A stretch of 64,000 nt of DNA. Origin: Clitoria ternatea. Taxonomy: Eukaryota; Streptophyta; Magnoliopsida; Fabales; Fabaceae. How positions within the stretch are numbered: the first letter of the stretch is position 1; the number at the start of each line of letters is the position of its first letter. The stretch covers positions 120,609,001 through 120,673,000 of the forward strand of contig CM075673.1 of the NCBI GenBank assembly GCA_037962975.1, written 5' to 3'. Shown here piece by piece: positions 21,901-35,139 of the stretch. The position numbers and the translations under genes were made by a program. A model generated the notes under the pieces. It was not told the DNA's origin and made no database searches. It saw only the letters and a program-made list of their open reading frames with translations.

Positions 21901-22950
21901 TAAAGCCAGCTGATAAAAAAGCAAAGCTCAATTTTGGAAGTACAACTACTGCTAAACCTGGAAACTCTCCAGCAGGTGTAAAGGTAGGAAGATAATTACG
22001 TATTTGCTGACAATACTCTCAAGACATCTGAACGTACATATCTTCTAATGCATGCGACTTTTGATATAAGCTCCGCACAAATGTAGATATTTCTGAATGC
22101 CAGTCTTCATTGTGAATTGACAGTTTGATACTTTCATGCACACTGGCTGGCTTTTGTATTGGCTGAGAATTCGTTGGTGAATGTGATTTATGTTGTGCTT
22201 CCAAGTTCTAGTACTTGAAATAGGTGTTAATCATGACTACAAAAGACTTAGGCTGTGCTTGAGATTAGTTGAGTTGCTAGCTGGTGTAGTCGTGTAGACA
22301 TTTGGTACTTTCTAGGTTATTTCGTGATATTTTTATTCGTTGTGTTTAATCTGATAGTTGTGTTGGATTTCTATAGTTTTAGGCATTTTGAACATGATTA
22401 TAATTGTCTTACTTCACGTGCTAATAATATTGCAAGGAAATATTTGAAAAATTGAATTTGGGTGTGTAAAAAATTAACCGTGACAAAGTGTATTTTAAAT
22501 TGAAATGTGCACCAATGCAACCGAAGCTATTAGATGTCAGTTGTTTTGTATGTTTGCACCCTAATCAGTTGATACTTGCTGTTGCATTCTTGCATTTATT
22601 TTTCTATGGTGTGAAAAGTTTGTGAAGTTGTACTAAATAGGCAAACCATACCCCTGTAGGCAGATTTTATTACTTGCCATGCAAGATTTCCTATCTCTGG
22701 TTTGCCTTGGAAGCACCTAAGACTAAGACTAGGGCCATGACATCAGATGCCCTAATGGGAAGGGATTAGGACCCTACACAAATGTATAGGGATACTTGGG
22801 GTGAGACCAAAACTAGCTAAACTGCACCGAATTTGTCAGTGTTTTATGTTTGCCTTGTTCACACTATGCATTCATTGCATTCACCAATATATTCTAAATT
22901 TTCCTCCCTCTGGCTATGTGTTGCAGTCTTTCCTGGGTGCGAAAGTATGA
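18972..22950 (+). CDS. TOPP: Serine/threonine protein phosphatase PP1 catalytic subunit, four exons
   Basis: Removes phosphate from serine and threonine residues with a two-metal centre; its targeting depends on regulatory subunits. Coding exons are 18972-19146, 20847-21406, 21762-21983 and 22927-22950, all with GT-AG junctions, giving about 326 aa, the usual plant PP1 length. Exon 1 holds the N-terminal helices from MDQSVLDDIIHRLLEV. Exon 2 holds the metal and catalytic motifs GDVHG, GDYVDRG, GNHE, MHGGLSPDL and CRAHQ. Exon 3 has SAPNYCGEFDN. The AAG|GTAGG donor joins to SFLGAKV-stop in exon 4. If intron 3 is retained the protein ends VGR-stop at 21995. The first intron is 1.7 kb and has no coding sequence. 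The frame is intact and appears functional. Confidence 0.93.
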
Positions 22951-24687
22951 AACTAAATTTGGAGAACAGGATGCTGCTACTACGGGTCAGCTTGGTCTGA
23001 AAACTCCTAATGGTTGCAAGAAAGGGAAAATCAAGTTCCATTTTGTCTACTATGATATTTTGGAATTGTAAATTCCAAGGGAAACAACACTATGATGTAA
23101 ACCATTGTTTTTTTATTGGTACAAAATTGCATTTCAAGATGGAGAGGCGTAATCTCCTTGTCTTCGTTGTACACTAATAGCTGGTATATTTCTGAATTTG
23201 TAAGCATCTTAACTGTCGCCGAGAACCATTTAAAAATTGCTTATACGATTGGCATATGGGTGGCAGTTGAGGCTGGTAAAACAGAATGTGGTCGAATCCC
23301 TTCGTCTCTCGTTTTGGTTGTCTATCTATTTAATTTTCTTTTGTGAAAATCTTGTTTGATTTGGGGATCACCTACGCTTTGTTTTAGAAACCGAAGGTGC
23401 AACTAGAAAAAATGAACTTGTTTTATACCTTTTCACGTCATGATAGAAGTATTTATAATTGAATATGCATAAGATTATTAAGATTTCATGTACTGATTCC
23501 TGAATACCCATTATGGTAGAATATTCATATGATATTTTCTCAAACTTTACATGTGTGATACATGTTCCCTCCCACCCTTTTTATACATTATGAACTTAAC
23601 CAATAGGATAACTATTTCTCTTCTCATGTTTTTATTCCTCGTCATTTTTTTTCATTCCTTGCTAATTTTTCTAGCGGGCTATTAATGATTTTTTCTTGTC
23701 TCTTGGAGTATTAATTCGCCCAATTTCATTGGGTTGGGGATGAGTTGACCCGCCAAGTTCGGGCTTAAGTTAGAGTTTTCTGTTATATAAAAAGAAGTTA
23801 GAACAAACTCTTTGGTTATTTTCAAAAAAAAAAAAGAAACTCCTTGGTTGGGGGATGACAAAAATAATCTCCTTATTTGCGAGCTGTGAGAAAAATTTTC
23901 TCAATCAAACCATTTCTTATAATTCCTCGTAATTTTTTAATATAGTAAAGACTAGTAATGTTACAAATATTAAAAAAATAATATTTTTCTCCCACTGTCT
24001 TTTATTTTCAATTTGTCTCCAAACATGATGTTAACTCAAGACAAAACTTGTGGTCATCTAATAGACAACTGGCGGTGTGACTTGTAATCAACATTACTAG
24101 TAGTAATTAACATAACATCATCAATAGCCAAAGCGGATGTGCCCTTCCTTGCCTTGTCCACGCTTGCACAATGCACAGTGCTATTTTATCGTCATGTGAG
24201 CCTAACTTCAATGTCACAATCACACCTCAGTCTGATTATCGTTTTGTTATCTTATTTTTATACTTTCGTTCCATAATTGAATTCTGAGGGACCCCAAGCG
24301 GAATATTCTAGATGATGTAACATCTTTCTTATATTACATATCTACAACGGTTGGATAATCAATTTAGTAAAATATTTTATGGAATGGTTAACTGAAAATA
24401 TCATATACACCAAAGGAAATTTCATAGGCAACGTGTGGCATTTGGCTTCCTAACGACGAAGGCAACCTCGTGTGGTGGGGGTTCCTCGGAGAATACTGCG
24501 GCTATGACAACTATTCCACCATCCGACCATTTACTCAATGCATCTCCCATGATACTCAACTGCGGCCTGTGTCAGGGATTTTTATGTTCCCCTTTCTGCC
24601 CTACACGAGTTCAGGAGCAACAACCGAAGAGGAAAGGCAAAGCAAGGCCAAACGACAAAGCAATTGAGGTCGAATTGGGCTCCAAGA
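22951..24687. other. PP1 3' region and intergenic DNA
   Basis: Contains the PP1 3' UTR (to roughly 23100-23350) and AT-rich intergenic sequence. No gene is seen. A short open stretch at about 24435-24690, just before the SAM-domain gene, is cysteine-rich in one frame (CGLCQGFLCSPFCPTR) but is not in frame with the SAM domain and could be 5' UTR or an upstream exon. Confidence 0.5.
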
Positions 24688-25080
24688 ATGACAATCGATG
24701 AGAACAAAGACGAAGGGTTTAGTTATTTTGATCACAACCAAAGCCCAATGCATTCGGTGGAAGAGAACCGTGTGGATTATTGGCACATGAATCGGAACAA
24801 AGATCATAGGGTTAGGGTTTTGAAAAACGATGACATTGAACCATATTCGAGGGAACGAAGGAAAAACGATGAAGTGAGGTCTTGGATTTATGAGTTAGGG
24901 TTGAGTAGGTATGCTCCTATGGTTAAGATCCACAAGGTTGATGATGAATTGCTTCCTATGTTGACTTTGGAGGATCTAAAGGATATGGGAATCAATGTTG
25001 TTGGTTCCAGAAGGAAAATGTACACTGCAATTCAGAAGCTTCTAGAAAAGGTTTGCATGACCGTGTTTGTAATGGAATGA
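24688..25080 (+). CDS. Small SAM-domain protein
   Basis: The ATG at 24688 opens a 130-residue frame starting MTIDENKDEGFSYFDHNQS. Residues about 61-121 form a sterile alpha motif (VRSWIYELGLSRYAP...LTLEDLKDMGI..VGSRRKM..AIQKL), a five-helix fold for protein-protein or RNA contacts. The LTLEDLKDMGI and VGSRRKM segments are typical of plant SAM proteins. The N-terminus is charged and probably disordered. The frame upstream is open without an ATG for about 24 bases, so an earlier exon is possible. A GAAAAG|GTTTGC donor-like site near 25050 means the last nine residues (VCMTVFVME) could be replaced by another exon. The function is not known from sequence. Confidence 0.7.
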   Translation: MTIDENKDEGFSYFDHNQSPMHSVEENRVDYWHMNRNKDHRVRVLKNDDIEPYSRERRKNDEVRSWIYELGLSRYAPMVKIHKVDDELLPMLTLEDLKDMGINVVGSRRKMYTAIQKLLEKVCMTVFVME

Positions 25081-25524
25081 AGATGAGAGAAAGAATGTAC
25101 ATATGTATATGTCTATAGTTTTTCTTAAGTATCCTTGTTCTGTCTTTAAATTGTTGATAGAAAAATGCATGTATGTATAAAGGTTTTTCTTTTGTCTATT
25201 ATCTATGGTGAATGAACAACAGGGGAATGCGGTTGTTATTTTTGCTTTATGGTTGAAACTTTTTGAGGACAAGTAAATTATAAATATGTTATTTTAATGC
25301 TTTGTTGGATGGTCACTTTGAATAATGTAGCCTTAGTCAATGATAGTTAAGTTTTGAAGCATGAAGCTTTTGCTCTCTTGTTCTAAGTAATGCTAATCTG
25401 TTGTTTTCAATTAGTTTCTTCCTTTCCCCTATCATTTAGAATCTGTACTATTCCCGTTCCTTAGAATTTTGACTAAATTTTTTAGTAAGAGAAGTTTTTC
25501 TTAGATGAGCTTTGTATTATGAAT

Positions 25525-26147
25525 TGTTCTGACCGGTGTAGGGGTATGAAGTTAGCCCTTTCAACCAGTGTCAAAAGATCTCTCAAACTCTCATTTTTTA
25601 CACCATCTCAGTGGGAGTACGGTATTGTACATATAGATCCAGTGGGGATTCTACGCTTTTCGTGTTAAGGTACTGCTTGAATCAATTTCAACCGCTCTCG
25701 AATGGGACACACCGGAGGTCTACCTACAAAAAAGGCTTTGATGCTTAAGTTAGAATGGGTATTACGGAAATAAAGCAGTTACAGAAGTATTAGGTTGTGA
25801 GTAATGAGAATCTGCTATGTCTTAATGAATGAGTAGTATTTATAGTTTTTCCTTAATCGCAAGTGGTGATTTGACCTCTCCTGATAGCGTTTTGAGACTG
25901 TAACTTTGGCAGGTGCAAGTTGCCCACTTGCATCTGACTGATTGCAGCAGCTTTCCTGACCAGGGTCTGTTTACTTACTCCAAATGAAACCTCAGATATT
26001 TATTAGTCCAAGTACTTAAACCAATGCGATGACATCGGTGCTCATGCACCCTGTCCAAATTTATTTTAATAGTTTGTAATGAGATTTACGTGTTTATTAC
26101 CTGTGTAGCTTACCTTAGCCTATGGACCGATGTTCACACCGGGATCA
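25525..26147 (-). repeat. Tat-like solo LTR with TGAAT target duplication
   Basis: Flanked by the direct 5-bp repeat TGAAT (25520-25524 and 26148-26152). It begins TGTTCTGACCGG and ends CACCGGGATCA, paralleling the ends of the Tat LTRs at 42693 and 53764, with shared internal blocks (CTCAGTGGGAG, GATGCTTAAGTTAGAA). It is diverged and has no adjacent internal sequence, so it is a solo LTR left by unequal recombination. It lies about 440 bp downstream of the SAM-domain gene. Confidence 0.8.
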
Positions 26148-26333
26148 TGAATATATGATATTATGATTTGATTGTTAAAGATGACTATATATGTTAATGT
26201 GCTAGTGGCACTGGATTACAAGTTAGATTTTAGTCAGCCAAAATATACAATAAATGTATATGCCCTTCCTTTGGTTGTTATCCTTTCAAAAACAAAGTTA
26301 GTATCATGGTTATGTGGGACATACATAAACCTT

Positions 26334-26986
26334 TGAGTTGTTTTTAGAATCTAATAATACTGCCAAAAATAGGCTAATTAAATATGGTTTACTATGATAT
26401 TTTGTGATTGCATCTATGAATCTTTGTGATTTAGGCATGATAAAAGCACAATCACTTTGGCTTCTTCTAAGAAGTAACCTTATCTTTTATTTCTTAAATT
26501 CTCTTTCCTTTTCAATGGGTTCTTCTGTTATCCAAATTGAAAAATGGATTGTCTTAGATCTAGTACAAATTGTAGCAAATGCACCGTTAATTTATAGGAT
26601 CATGTTGATGTATTTTTTGTGGCCAAAGGAAATTCCTCTGATGTGATTTTCTATCAAGAATTGAGTTTGTTTTCAGAATCTAATAATACTACCAAAATAG
26701 GCTAATTGAATATGATTTACTATGATATTTCATGATTGCATATGTGATTCATTGTGGTTTAGCATGATAAAAGTGCCTTTTAATGGCTTCTTCTAAAAGG
26801 TGATCTTCTATTTCTTAAATTCTCTCTCCTTTTCAATGGTTCTTCTCTTATCCGATATGAAAAATGGATTAGCCTAGATCTAGTACAGATTGTATAAAAT
26901 GTACCATTAATTTATAGGTTCATGTTGATGTATTTTTCTACCAAAGGAAATTCCTTTGATGTGATTTTCTGTCAAGAATTAAGGCC
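26334..26986. repeat. Tandem duplication, unit about 329 bp
   Basis: Two adjacent copies (about 26334-26660 and 26661-26986) share the same order of blocks, for example GAATCTAATAATACT at 26347 and 26676, and CATGTTGATGTATTTTT near both ends. They differ by many substitutions and small gaps, so the duplication is old. No coding potential is evident. Source unknown. Confidence 0.85.
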
Positions 26987-27240
26987 TTTGTGCTGGTTTC
27001 TATGTAAAAGTTACCTACAGTCATTAGAGGTTCACTAATTATCTACCTTCTTTTTGGCATTAACTTTGGGAAGGTAACTTAGGGAGCATACTATCTTTAG
27101 CTTGACCAGATTTATCTATAGATGCCTTACATTCATCTACTGCCATTATTTGGTGGATTAGTCACCCTTCTAATACTATTAAATGTTTGGCTAGTAAATA
27201 GCTTTTATGAAATGTTATGAAAAGAAGCCTTGATCCATAA

Positions 27241-28286
27241 TGTAACATCCCAACTTTTACATAAATATCTAATTGAGATAAATAAATGACAAATAATTAT
27301 ATATGAAAAGATTAATGTTCCAAAAATTTAGAAATGATTTAATTAGAATTTATTATGATTTTTCATAATTTACTAAACTTAAAGAGCTAAAACTTGTACT
27401 CGGTTAAAATATGGGTGTCGGATCAAGTATCTCCGATTGAGATGTCATTGGTCAGGGCTGTTAAGAATATTATTGTGAATCTGAATATATATTCGGAATA
27501 ATTTTTAGATGAAGTATTGAGCCTGAATAGAGATCCCGTTTGTTATAAAACAGAGAAGTTTTAAGTGATGAGTTAAAAACTTAAATGAAAATCTCACCAT
27601 TTCACTCTCTATCTCACAGCACATTCCCTATTCTTTGGGGCAATACACTTTGCTCTCTTTCTCCTTATTTCCCATTCATCTTCATCTTTTTCCACTTCCT
27701 AAAACCTAGACAAGGTTTATGCATCTTCATCCCTTTCATTTTTGAAATCTTCCATTGGTCAAGAAGGAGACCATGGTGGCTTGAAGCTCTCCTCCCTCTT
27801 CTAGCATTTTCATCACCTTCTCCCTCTCTCTTGGAGACTTATTTGTTTGTTGGTTTGAGGTACGTTTCTCATCATTTATGTTGAGTTTATGCCCTCGTTT
27901 ATGAGTTCTTGTTATTAGAAGAGCGTTTAAATGCATGAGGGGTGTTATGTGAGCCATTAAATGTGAAAACCCTAAGGTGGGGTGAGATAAATGTGAGCTA
28001 TTATGAGCATTAAAGAGGGTACACGAAATTGCTATGGTAGATGGTGGAAATTATGTGCATTTATGATGGTTATTGGGTTTTGATAAAACCCTAACCCTTG
28101 ATTTTGGAGAAAATGTAGAATGTGTGTGGAAAAGGTATTTAATGATGTTGGGGAATGTTATTAATGGGGAGAGATAGTCATTGGTGATGGTTAATCATGG
28201 TGGTTAGAGGCCATTAATGGGAAAACCCACTAAGGGAATTGGATCTGAAATTGGTATGTGTGGGTAACCTAATCATTGGGTTGTTG
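27241..28286 (+). mobile_element. Giant Tekay-like solo LTR, left part
   Basis: Begins TGTAACATCCC after CATAA and shares the block GTGTCGGATCAAGTATCTCC with the LTRs at 415 and 41919. It has a pyrimidine-rich leader and a GAG|GTACG donor-like site at 27858-27864. It is cut at 28286 by the copia element and continues at 36422. Counting both parts, the LTR is about 3.96 kb. Confidence 0.75.
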
Positions 28287-29548
28287 TGTTAGGGAATCTC
28301 TAGTGTATGAGCAGCGGAAATACAAGGATTCCCATAGGATTTGCAAAGCGCCGTGTTTCAAAGCATAAGACAAACACAAAAAAATTGCGTTTTAGGATTA
28401 CCTCTTAAAGAATATCGAAGCAATCGTAGCCTCGTCCTTTAAGAGTCCACACGAGTACTCCCACCAGAAATGCTACACCTTCCAAATGCTAGTTTGATGG
28501 CGTGTAGCTTTTGCAACTTTTGTGTATTTTATGCCTCTTTTTGGGCAGCCGCCTATGAGCATCTTATGCTCTATTTATAGGCTTAGGTTTGACCTAATTT
28601 GCTCTCTAAAGAGTGGGCTCCTTACTCATTCTAAATGAGTTAGGCCCAATAGTTTTATTTTAGTCCAACTAAAATAAAAAGCTATTTTCTGATGGGCTTA
28701 CTCTATGTGTGTGACCCTATAGGTAAAATACTCAGTTATATTAATAATAAACTATTTTATTATTAATATAAAATAAGAGTGGCATCTAGCAATGCATCAT
28801 TATGTCCGAATATTATTTATTATCAACATAACCTATAAGTGATAATTATTTTATATGTTTGTTCCTTTTGTCACGATATCCTAATTGGGCCCAAGGCATG
28901 GTCACGTCATCCTTGTACGGTCCAATTTATTTTACTTGATACCGGAGTAGACTTTATCTGAATAAATATCCAATATTTATTCTTTCTAGCATGGCCATGC
29001 ATTTCCTTAGTCTCACTTCATCAAGTGGCCTATAGATATCACTCATGTCACATAGGAGAGACAAATCCCATCTACATCACTCATATCCCTCCGCATAATT
29101 TGTTCATTGCCTAACCACAACCTTTATAGTCCTCTTGTTACAGAAGACGTTTGTTCATTGCCTTATGTAGGAATCGTAATGACTTCAAGTCAAAGGACTA
29201 CATATACCATTATCACATTGAGAATCGTTTATGACATTCATGTAACGATCCATGCAATGTTCTCATGGTGGGTCTGTCCAGTACATCATTACTCTTAATG
29301 TGTACCCGTATGAAGACTTGATATCATTTAGATCCATGATCTGTGAGATCAGATCATCAGTACACTGACACACTAGTCTTAATGTATTTACATGTCCCCA
29401 CGTAAATACTTGACTAGGGACATTTTAGGAATAACTCTCATATGACCTATTACTCCAAGGATAAATAAAGGTTGTTAAACTATTTAACAAAAAATGACTT
29501 ATTCAAAATGATGTGTCCTATATAGGCTTTTAGTGCATATTTCCAACA
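28287..29548 (-). repeat. Copia 3' LTR (left), 1262 bp
   Basis: Starts TGTTAGGGAATC and ends TTTCCAACA on the plus strand. It aligns over its whole length with 35140-36416; scattered substitutions and one replaced stretch (near 29150 against 36007-36030) distinguish them, so insertion was not recent. Confidence 0.92.
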
Positions 29549-32500
29549 ATCTCCCACTTGCATTTAGAGCCGATACGGTTAATGCCCAATGACGTCTATA
29601 GTGCCCTTATGCTTTTACTACGTAAGCGGTTTTACTAGTGGCTTCTCAACAATTTTGTTGGTATGCACATTGCATATTTTTACATCTTCTAAAGATGAAA
29701 CTATTTAAGTATATGCTTGGATTAATCCACTTTCTTATATTGTTCTATGGTTCCATTGTCATCACAGTGAAAACTCATAGGGTACAAAACATTTAGAATG
29801 ATTAAATGTAAATTGACTTCTTTTGTAATTTAACATAGCAAAATACTTAGATTTGTTAGTAGAACCAACGATTGTTTCTTGCTTTGAACCTTTCAAGCAT
29901 ACATCGCAACCATCTTGACAACACATATATTTTGATTGCAATCTTAAGTCTTTCAAATTAATCAAAAGATTGGCATCGATGTAACCTTTACAACGAGCTT
30001 ATCTTCCATTTATCAAGATCAAATCCTTAGTCCTTCTTAAGTGTTTAAGGATACTCTTGACTATAGAATGAGAATATTATTAGTTCTAGAAGAAGCATGT
30101 CTTCTACATGTAATACTAGAACTATAATTATGCAGTTACTAACCTTTTTATAGTCACAAGATTTAGCTTCATTATTTAATGAAGATTCTAGCTTCTAAAA
30201 GCTTGCTTTAGTCCATAAATAGAACATTTGCAGTTCACATACCTTCCTAGATGTTTCATGCATAAAAGGCCTTTAGGTTGTGTCACATACACATCCTCAA
30301 GATGATTTCCATCTTGACATCTATCTACCATATCTTATAATGGTGGTATACTGCTACAACAAGCAGGATCTAAATGGTTTTTAAGCTAATTAAATTTTGT
30401 CAATCTTGCTTTTAAAGGTACTTTTATTACCATCCATGTTTAGTTTTCCTTTTGAAAATCCACTTGCATCCTATAGGTTTTACCCTTTAGGTGCGTCAAC
30501 CAAGGTTCGTACCTTGTTAATATACATAGAGCCCATTTCAAATCCCATGGTCTTATGCCATGTCTTAGAATCTAAACTTGCATTGGCCTCTTCATAAGAA
30601 ACTTGATCAATTAGCAATATGCCTCCTTCCTGATTTATAAGATATCCATATCTTTCAGATTTGGTTACATATCCTATTTGATCTTACACAAGTCTTGTGC
30701 TACCGGAGCTAATGATATCACAACATTCTGTGATTTCTGCTCCAAGTCCATCCTTGACTTTTGAATGCTTTGTGATACTTGAATTTCTTCAAGTTCTACT
30801 ATCCTCCCACTGATTCTTTAAGAGATGTACTCTTATTCAAGAATACAATATTCTAAGTAACAAGCCTTTTATTCTCAGATGGATTGTAGAAATGATAACC
30901 CTTAGCTTTCTTTGGGTATCTCACAGAAGACATTTATCCAATTTGGATCTGACCTTGTCAGAGTTGGATGCTCTATAGAAGCATCATAGTTCCAAATTAT
31001 TAGTGAAGACATACTAGGTTTCTTCCTAGTCCATATCATATATGGTTTCTTTAAGAAAGTCTAAGATGTAACATAGTTAAGTGTGTAAATTTTGTTAATA
31101 AAGGAACATTGAAGGAGTTAGAGATGTTTGATAATAATCAATAATCAAACTATGTCCAATAAGGTTTAACTTTTCCCCGTAGAGATGCTATTATGGCATT
31201 CCATGAGGAATGAGTTAAGAGGTAATCTCTCACTCTATTAGATAGTTATCAAACTTGTAGCTCAAATTATTTGCTATCTTGATCTAATCAAGAGCTTTAA
31301 TTGTCTTGCCAATTTGGTTTTTCACTTCATTATGAATTCTTTGAACTTTTTAAAGACTTTCTAACTTACGTTACATAAATCCATACTCATTGACTTTTCA
31401 ATTAGTATTGAAAAACATATATAGTTATTGTTCCAATAGGCCCACATACATCGTCATGTATTAAATAATAGATTACTCATCTTTTCAATGAATGAGGTCT
31501 CAATTATCTCTCCAATAAATAAGATTTACATGTCTCAATTGATTCTAAAATCAAAAGAGTCCATATAACCACATTAATGGTATTTAGAAATGTGTTTCTT
31601 ATTCATTTGCCTTAGGAGATAATACCATGTAAGTAAGGTTCAAAATCACTTATTTTAACCTACTTTGATAGTTGTTATAGATAGGTGTTTTGAGATTTAG
31701 GATGTGGAATCCATTACTCAATTGTGCATCAACATCCATTTGAAGAAATAAAGTTATTTTATAATAAGAAAACATTTCTTGTCCAACAAGAAACAATATG
31801 CACAATGTCTAGTTCACTAACTAGCCCAATAGGTAAAGATCTTATCTTTATTGTAGCAACTTTTACTCAATTTTACACAAATTTCTCCACCCTTAACAAG
31901 TGATCTACTTCCTTGATCTTTCAATATGTGAGATCTATTACTAGTATCTGATACTAACGTTAGTCAAGTAAAATAACTTGACTTTTATAACATGACTTGT
32001 AGTGGAAGTCTTACTTCCCTTTCTTTTGTACTCCTTCAACTTCTTTAGACAAATTATTTTAATGTCTTATTTGGCTAAAACGGGAAACAATTTCCTTTTT
32101 TGATCATCTTTTAGACTTCCAGACCAACTCGGCCTTAATAGAGTCTATATACGATCATATCGTATATCTCCCATATATTCATATTGCCTTTTATAACTCA
32201 GAGTTTATGCAGACTCCATAGGGTACTCAAGACCCAACCATAGATCATATATAAGCCAAACATGACACACTGCCACTTCCTCTTTATTGAAGATAATCCT
32301 CAAGTCTCGATACCTATCTAGGCATTTTTCTAGATAAAGTGTCCTTCCAAAGGACAGATTGCAACAAAATAATATTTGGTTTGTCATGGTTATTCTAAAA
32401 CAAAATACATGTAAATCTATCACTTCTATTCAAAGCATATTTAAATTTTGGTCATTAAATAAATATGTTGTCTCCTACTATTTTGATTCAAAACAAATAC

Positions 32501-35139
32501 CCTCACTGAATCATAAAAAATCCAGTTGGAAGATTTTTCTAGTGGGCCAAGATCCCTATTTGGCCTAGTGTTGAGTCAGCTTTGGCTGATCGCCCAACCC
32601 TTGGTTATTTAGGTGGGAAACACATTTCCAATTGCATCTCATGCAACTCTTGGATGATTGAGTGGCTAACTCTTTACCCTTATTCATCTTATGATTTAAG
32701 CTCAATCCTTATACCTCTAAGTTATTTTCAATCCAATTGAAAAACTTAGTTAAGTTTAGGCCTAATAAAAACAATTTGGATATTACAATTATCCCATCGC
32801 ACCTTACTAGTATAAATGATAGCACCCTGCTTTGGCAGGCCCACTATTTATTGACATTAGTCTCGATGAGTGTTACTTATTAGAAGGCGTTTAAACTTAA
32901 TATTAACGGTTCTAGGTTCTTCAATCTGATTAAAGTTACCTAGATAAGTCCAATAACAAATGGTTGGATAATCCAATTATCCATCATCCTTTACTAATAT
33001 CAATAAAAGCACCCTACTTTGGCAAAACCTACACTTTATTGAAACTAGCATTGATGACTGTTGTTTATTAGAATGCGTATTAGACTGTTCATACCTTTAG
33101 GCTTTTCCAATCCAATTGAAAAATGTCTATTTGAATAAAACTTAATAAGTTATACTTGGATAATCTAATTATCCAATCATGTCCCACTAAACATAAATAA
33201 AGGCACCCAACAATGACGTGACCTGCACTTTATCTATATCAAGTTAGACGTTATTACTTATTGGGAGGTATGATTGTCAGGCTTGAGGGATTTCAATTTT
33301 CTTATTGTTCATTACCGACTTTCATTAAACGCTTTAACGTAAAATAAAACCCCAAACATGCAATCAAAAATGTGAGATGGTTATGGTCTTCCTAGAAAAT
33401 AAAATAAAATAAAATAAACCTAAGGGAACTATGGTGCCTTGACTTCATGAAGTCCTACTTCTTGAAACCACCATTCTCTTAGAGTCACCACTCCTTTGTT
33501 CCTTTCAAGGTCATACCCATCAAGAGTCACCATGCTAGGTTTCTTCTAGGTCTCCACCTTGTTGGCTTCTTCCAGATTACAATGTAATAAAGAAACTTGT
33601 TTTACATACGAGCAAAAGGTTGAGAGAAGAAATTCAAGAATAGAGAAAGACACAGCACGCAGGCTGTATTTAAAATAAAAAATCTAAGACCATAACCATT
33701 CACCGCTGGACGTGTTAATTAATCAATTAATAAAGTGATTAATTGTGTTTAAAATAAAATAAATTTTAAAACACATAATTAAACACTCGGGGTCATTAAA
33801 GGAAAACTACACAAAAAAGTTTGGCAGTTCCATTGATTGTTCAACGGATAGGGTCAAGGGGAGGCTGCCCTTTATAGGGTGTCGAGTGGCGTTCCAACCA
33901 AAAAATTTAGTACTGTAATCAGGTTAGTTCCCAGGAAAGAGAGATGGGTCTGGTGTGACCGCTTAAGTACCAAGTCTTTCCTAGCTAGAACGTCCCACTG
34001 ACCGTTAACAGCTCAAAATATTTGGATATGATTTTAAACAATTTGAAATCCTAATTTTAAGTTTCAACTCTTGAATCATAAATTTTGGAACGACTAAGGT
34101 TTAACTTTTAAACCTTATCTCTAGAGTATCAACAATCATCTTATTTTTAGGAACGATCAAGGTTTAAATTTTAAACCTTATCTCTAGAGTTCAAGATATT
34201 TTATTTTGAATCCTATTAAATTTGATAAAGATCTTATCTTTAATTTGTAACTTTTGCAAATCCTATCAATTTTATTAAGGATTAAATATTTGATTTTAAA
34301 ATTATTAAATTTAATAAAGATCTTATCTTCTATTTGTAAGAATTATAGATCATATTAAATTTAATTAATATAAATTAATTTGTAACTCCTACAAATCATA
34401 TTAATTTTAAAAAGATCACATACAATGCAAATCTTATTAAAATTAATAAGAATAAATTATTTAAATTTGTAACTCTTACAAACTTTAAATTTAACAAACA
34501 TTTAAAATTTGATTTGCAACTTTTATAAATCGAAAATATAATATTAGAATCAAATATTTTATTTGTAACATTTACAAATAAATAAAATACCACGATGGCT
34601 AGGTTTCAACTTTTGAATCATAGTTTTCATTACGGCTAGGGTTTAACTCTTAAACTTTCTAAACACAATCTCGCATGAACAATTCATATTAGAAATAGAA
34701 AGCATATAGACATACATTGCATACAACCCTTGATTTCAATTTAATTAAACAAACATAAAATTAACATGCCTTATAATTAGAACACATATAAAACAATCAC
34801 CATTGCAACATACAACATGTTCATATAATAAAGCACATCCTAAAAAATATGTTCTTTAATTAAAATGTTGAGAAAAATGATCAATATACATAAAACAAAA
34901 TTAAATTGATACTAACTTTCAAAAAGGTGCAACCTTTGCAACATATCTCATAAAAAATGCAACCTTTACATAATATTTCAATAAAAATGTAACCTGTGAA
35001 TCATATCTAAGGAAAGAGATAACCTTTGCAAAAAGATTCAACTTTTACAATTCTTTTCATAAAAGAATTTTTTTTCACATGTTTTTTTTAAACAAATATT
35101 TACCCAAAACAAGGTTTTGCAACCTGGCTTTGATACCAC
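29549..35139 (-). mobile_element. Copia internal region, no intact genes
   Basis: AT-rich and full of stops in all frames. The polypurine tract is at 29549-29560 and the primer-binding site at 35126-35138. A degenerate three-fold repeat with a period near 190 bp lies at about 32690-33290, marked by the block GCACCC at 32822, 33009 and 33204. No protein domain could be recognised with confidence. Confidence 0.7.
35126..35138 (-). promoter_or_regulatory. Primer-binding site (initiator tRNA-Met type)
   Basis: On the minus strand TGGTATCAAAGCC lies one base inside the 5' LTR. This matches, with one difference, the TGGTATCAGAGC used by many plant Ty1-copia elements to pair with initiator methionine tRNA. 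Confidence 0.8.

Noticed and set aside
22859..23041. Minus-strand ORF of 60 codons downstream of PP1
   Set aside because: It is antisense to the last PP1 exon and its 3' UTR, with no domain.
27585..27884. ORF of about 100 codons rich in S, F and P
   Set aside because: It is the pyrimidine-rich leader of the Tekay-like LTR; low-complexity translation with no counterpart in the related LTRs.
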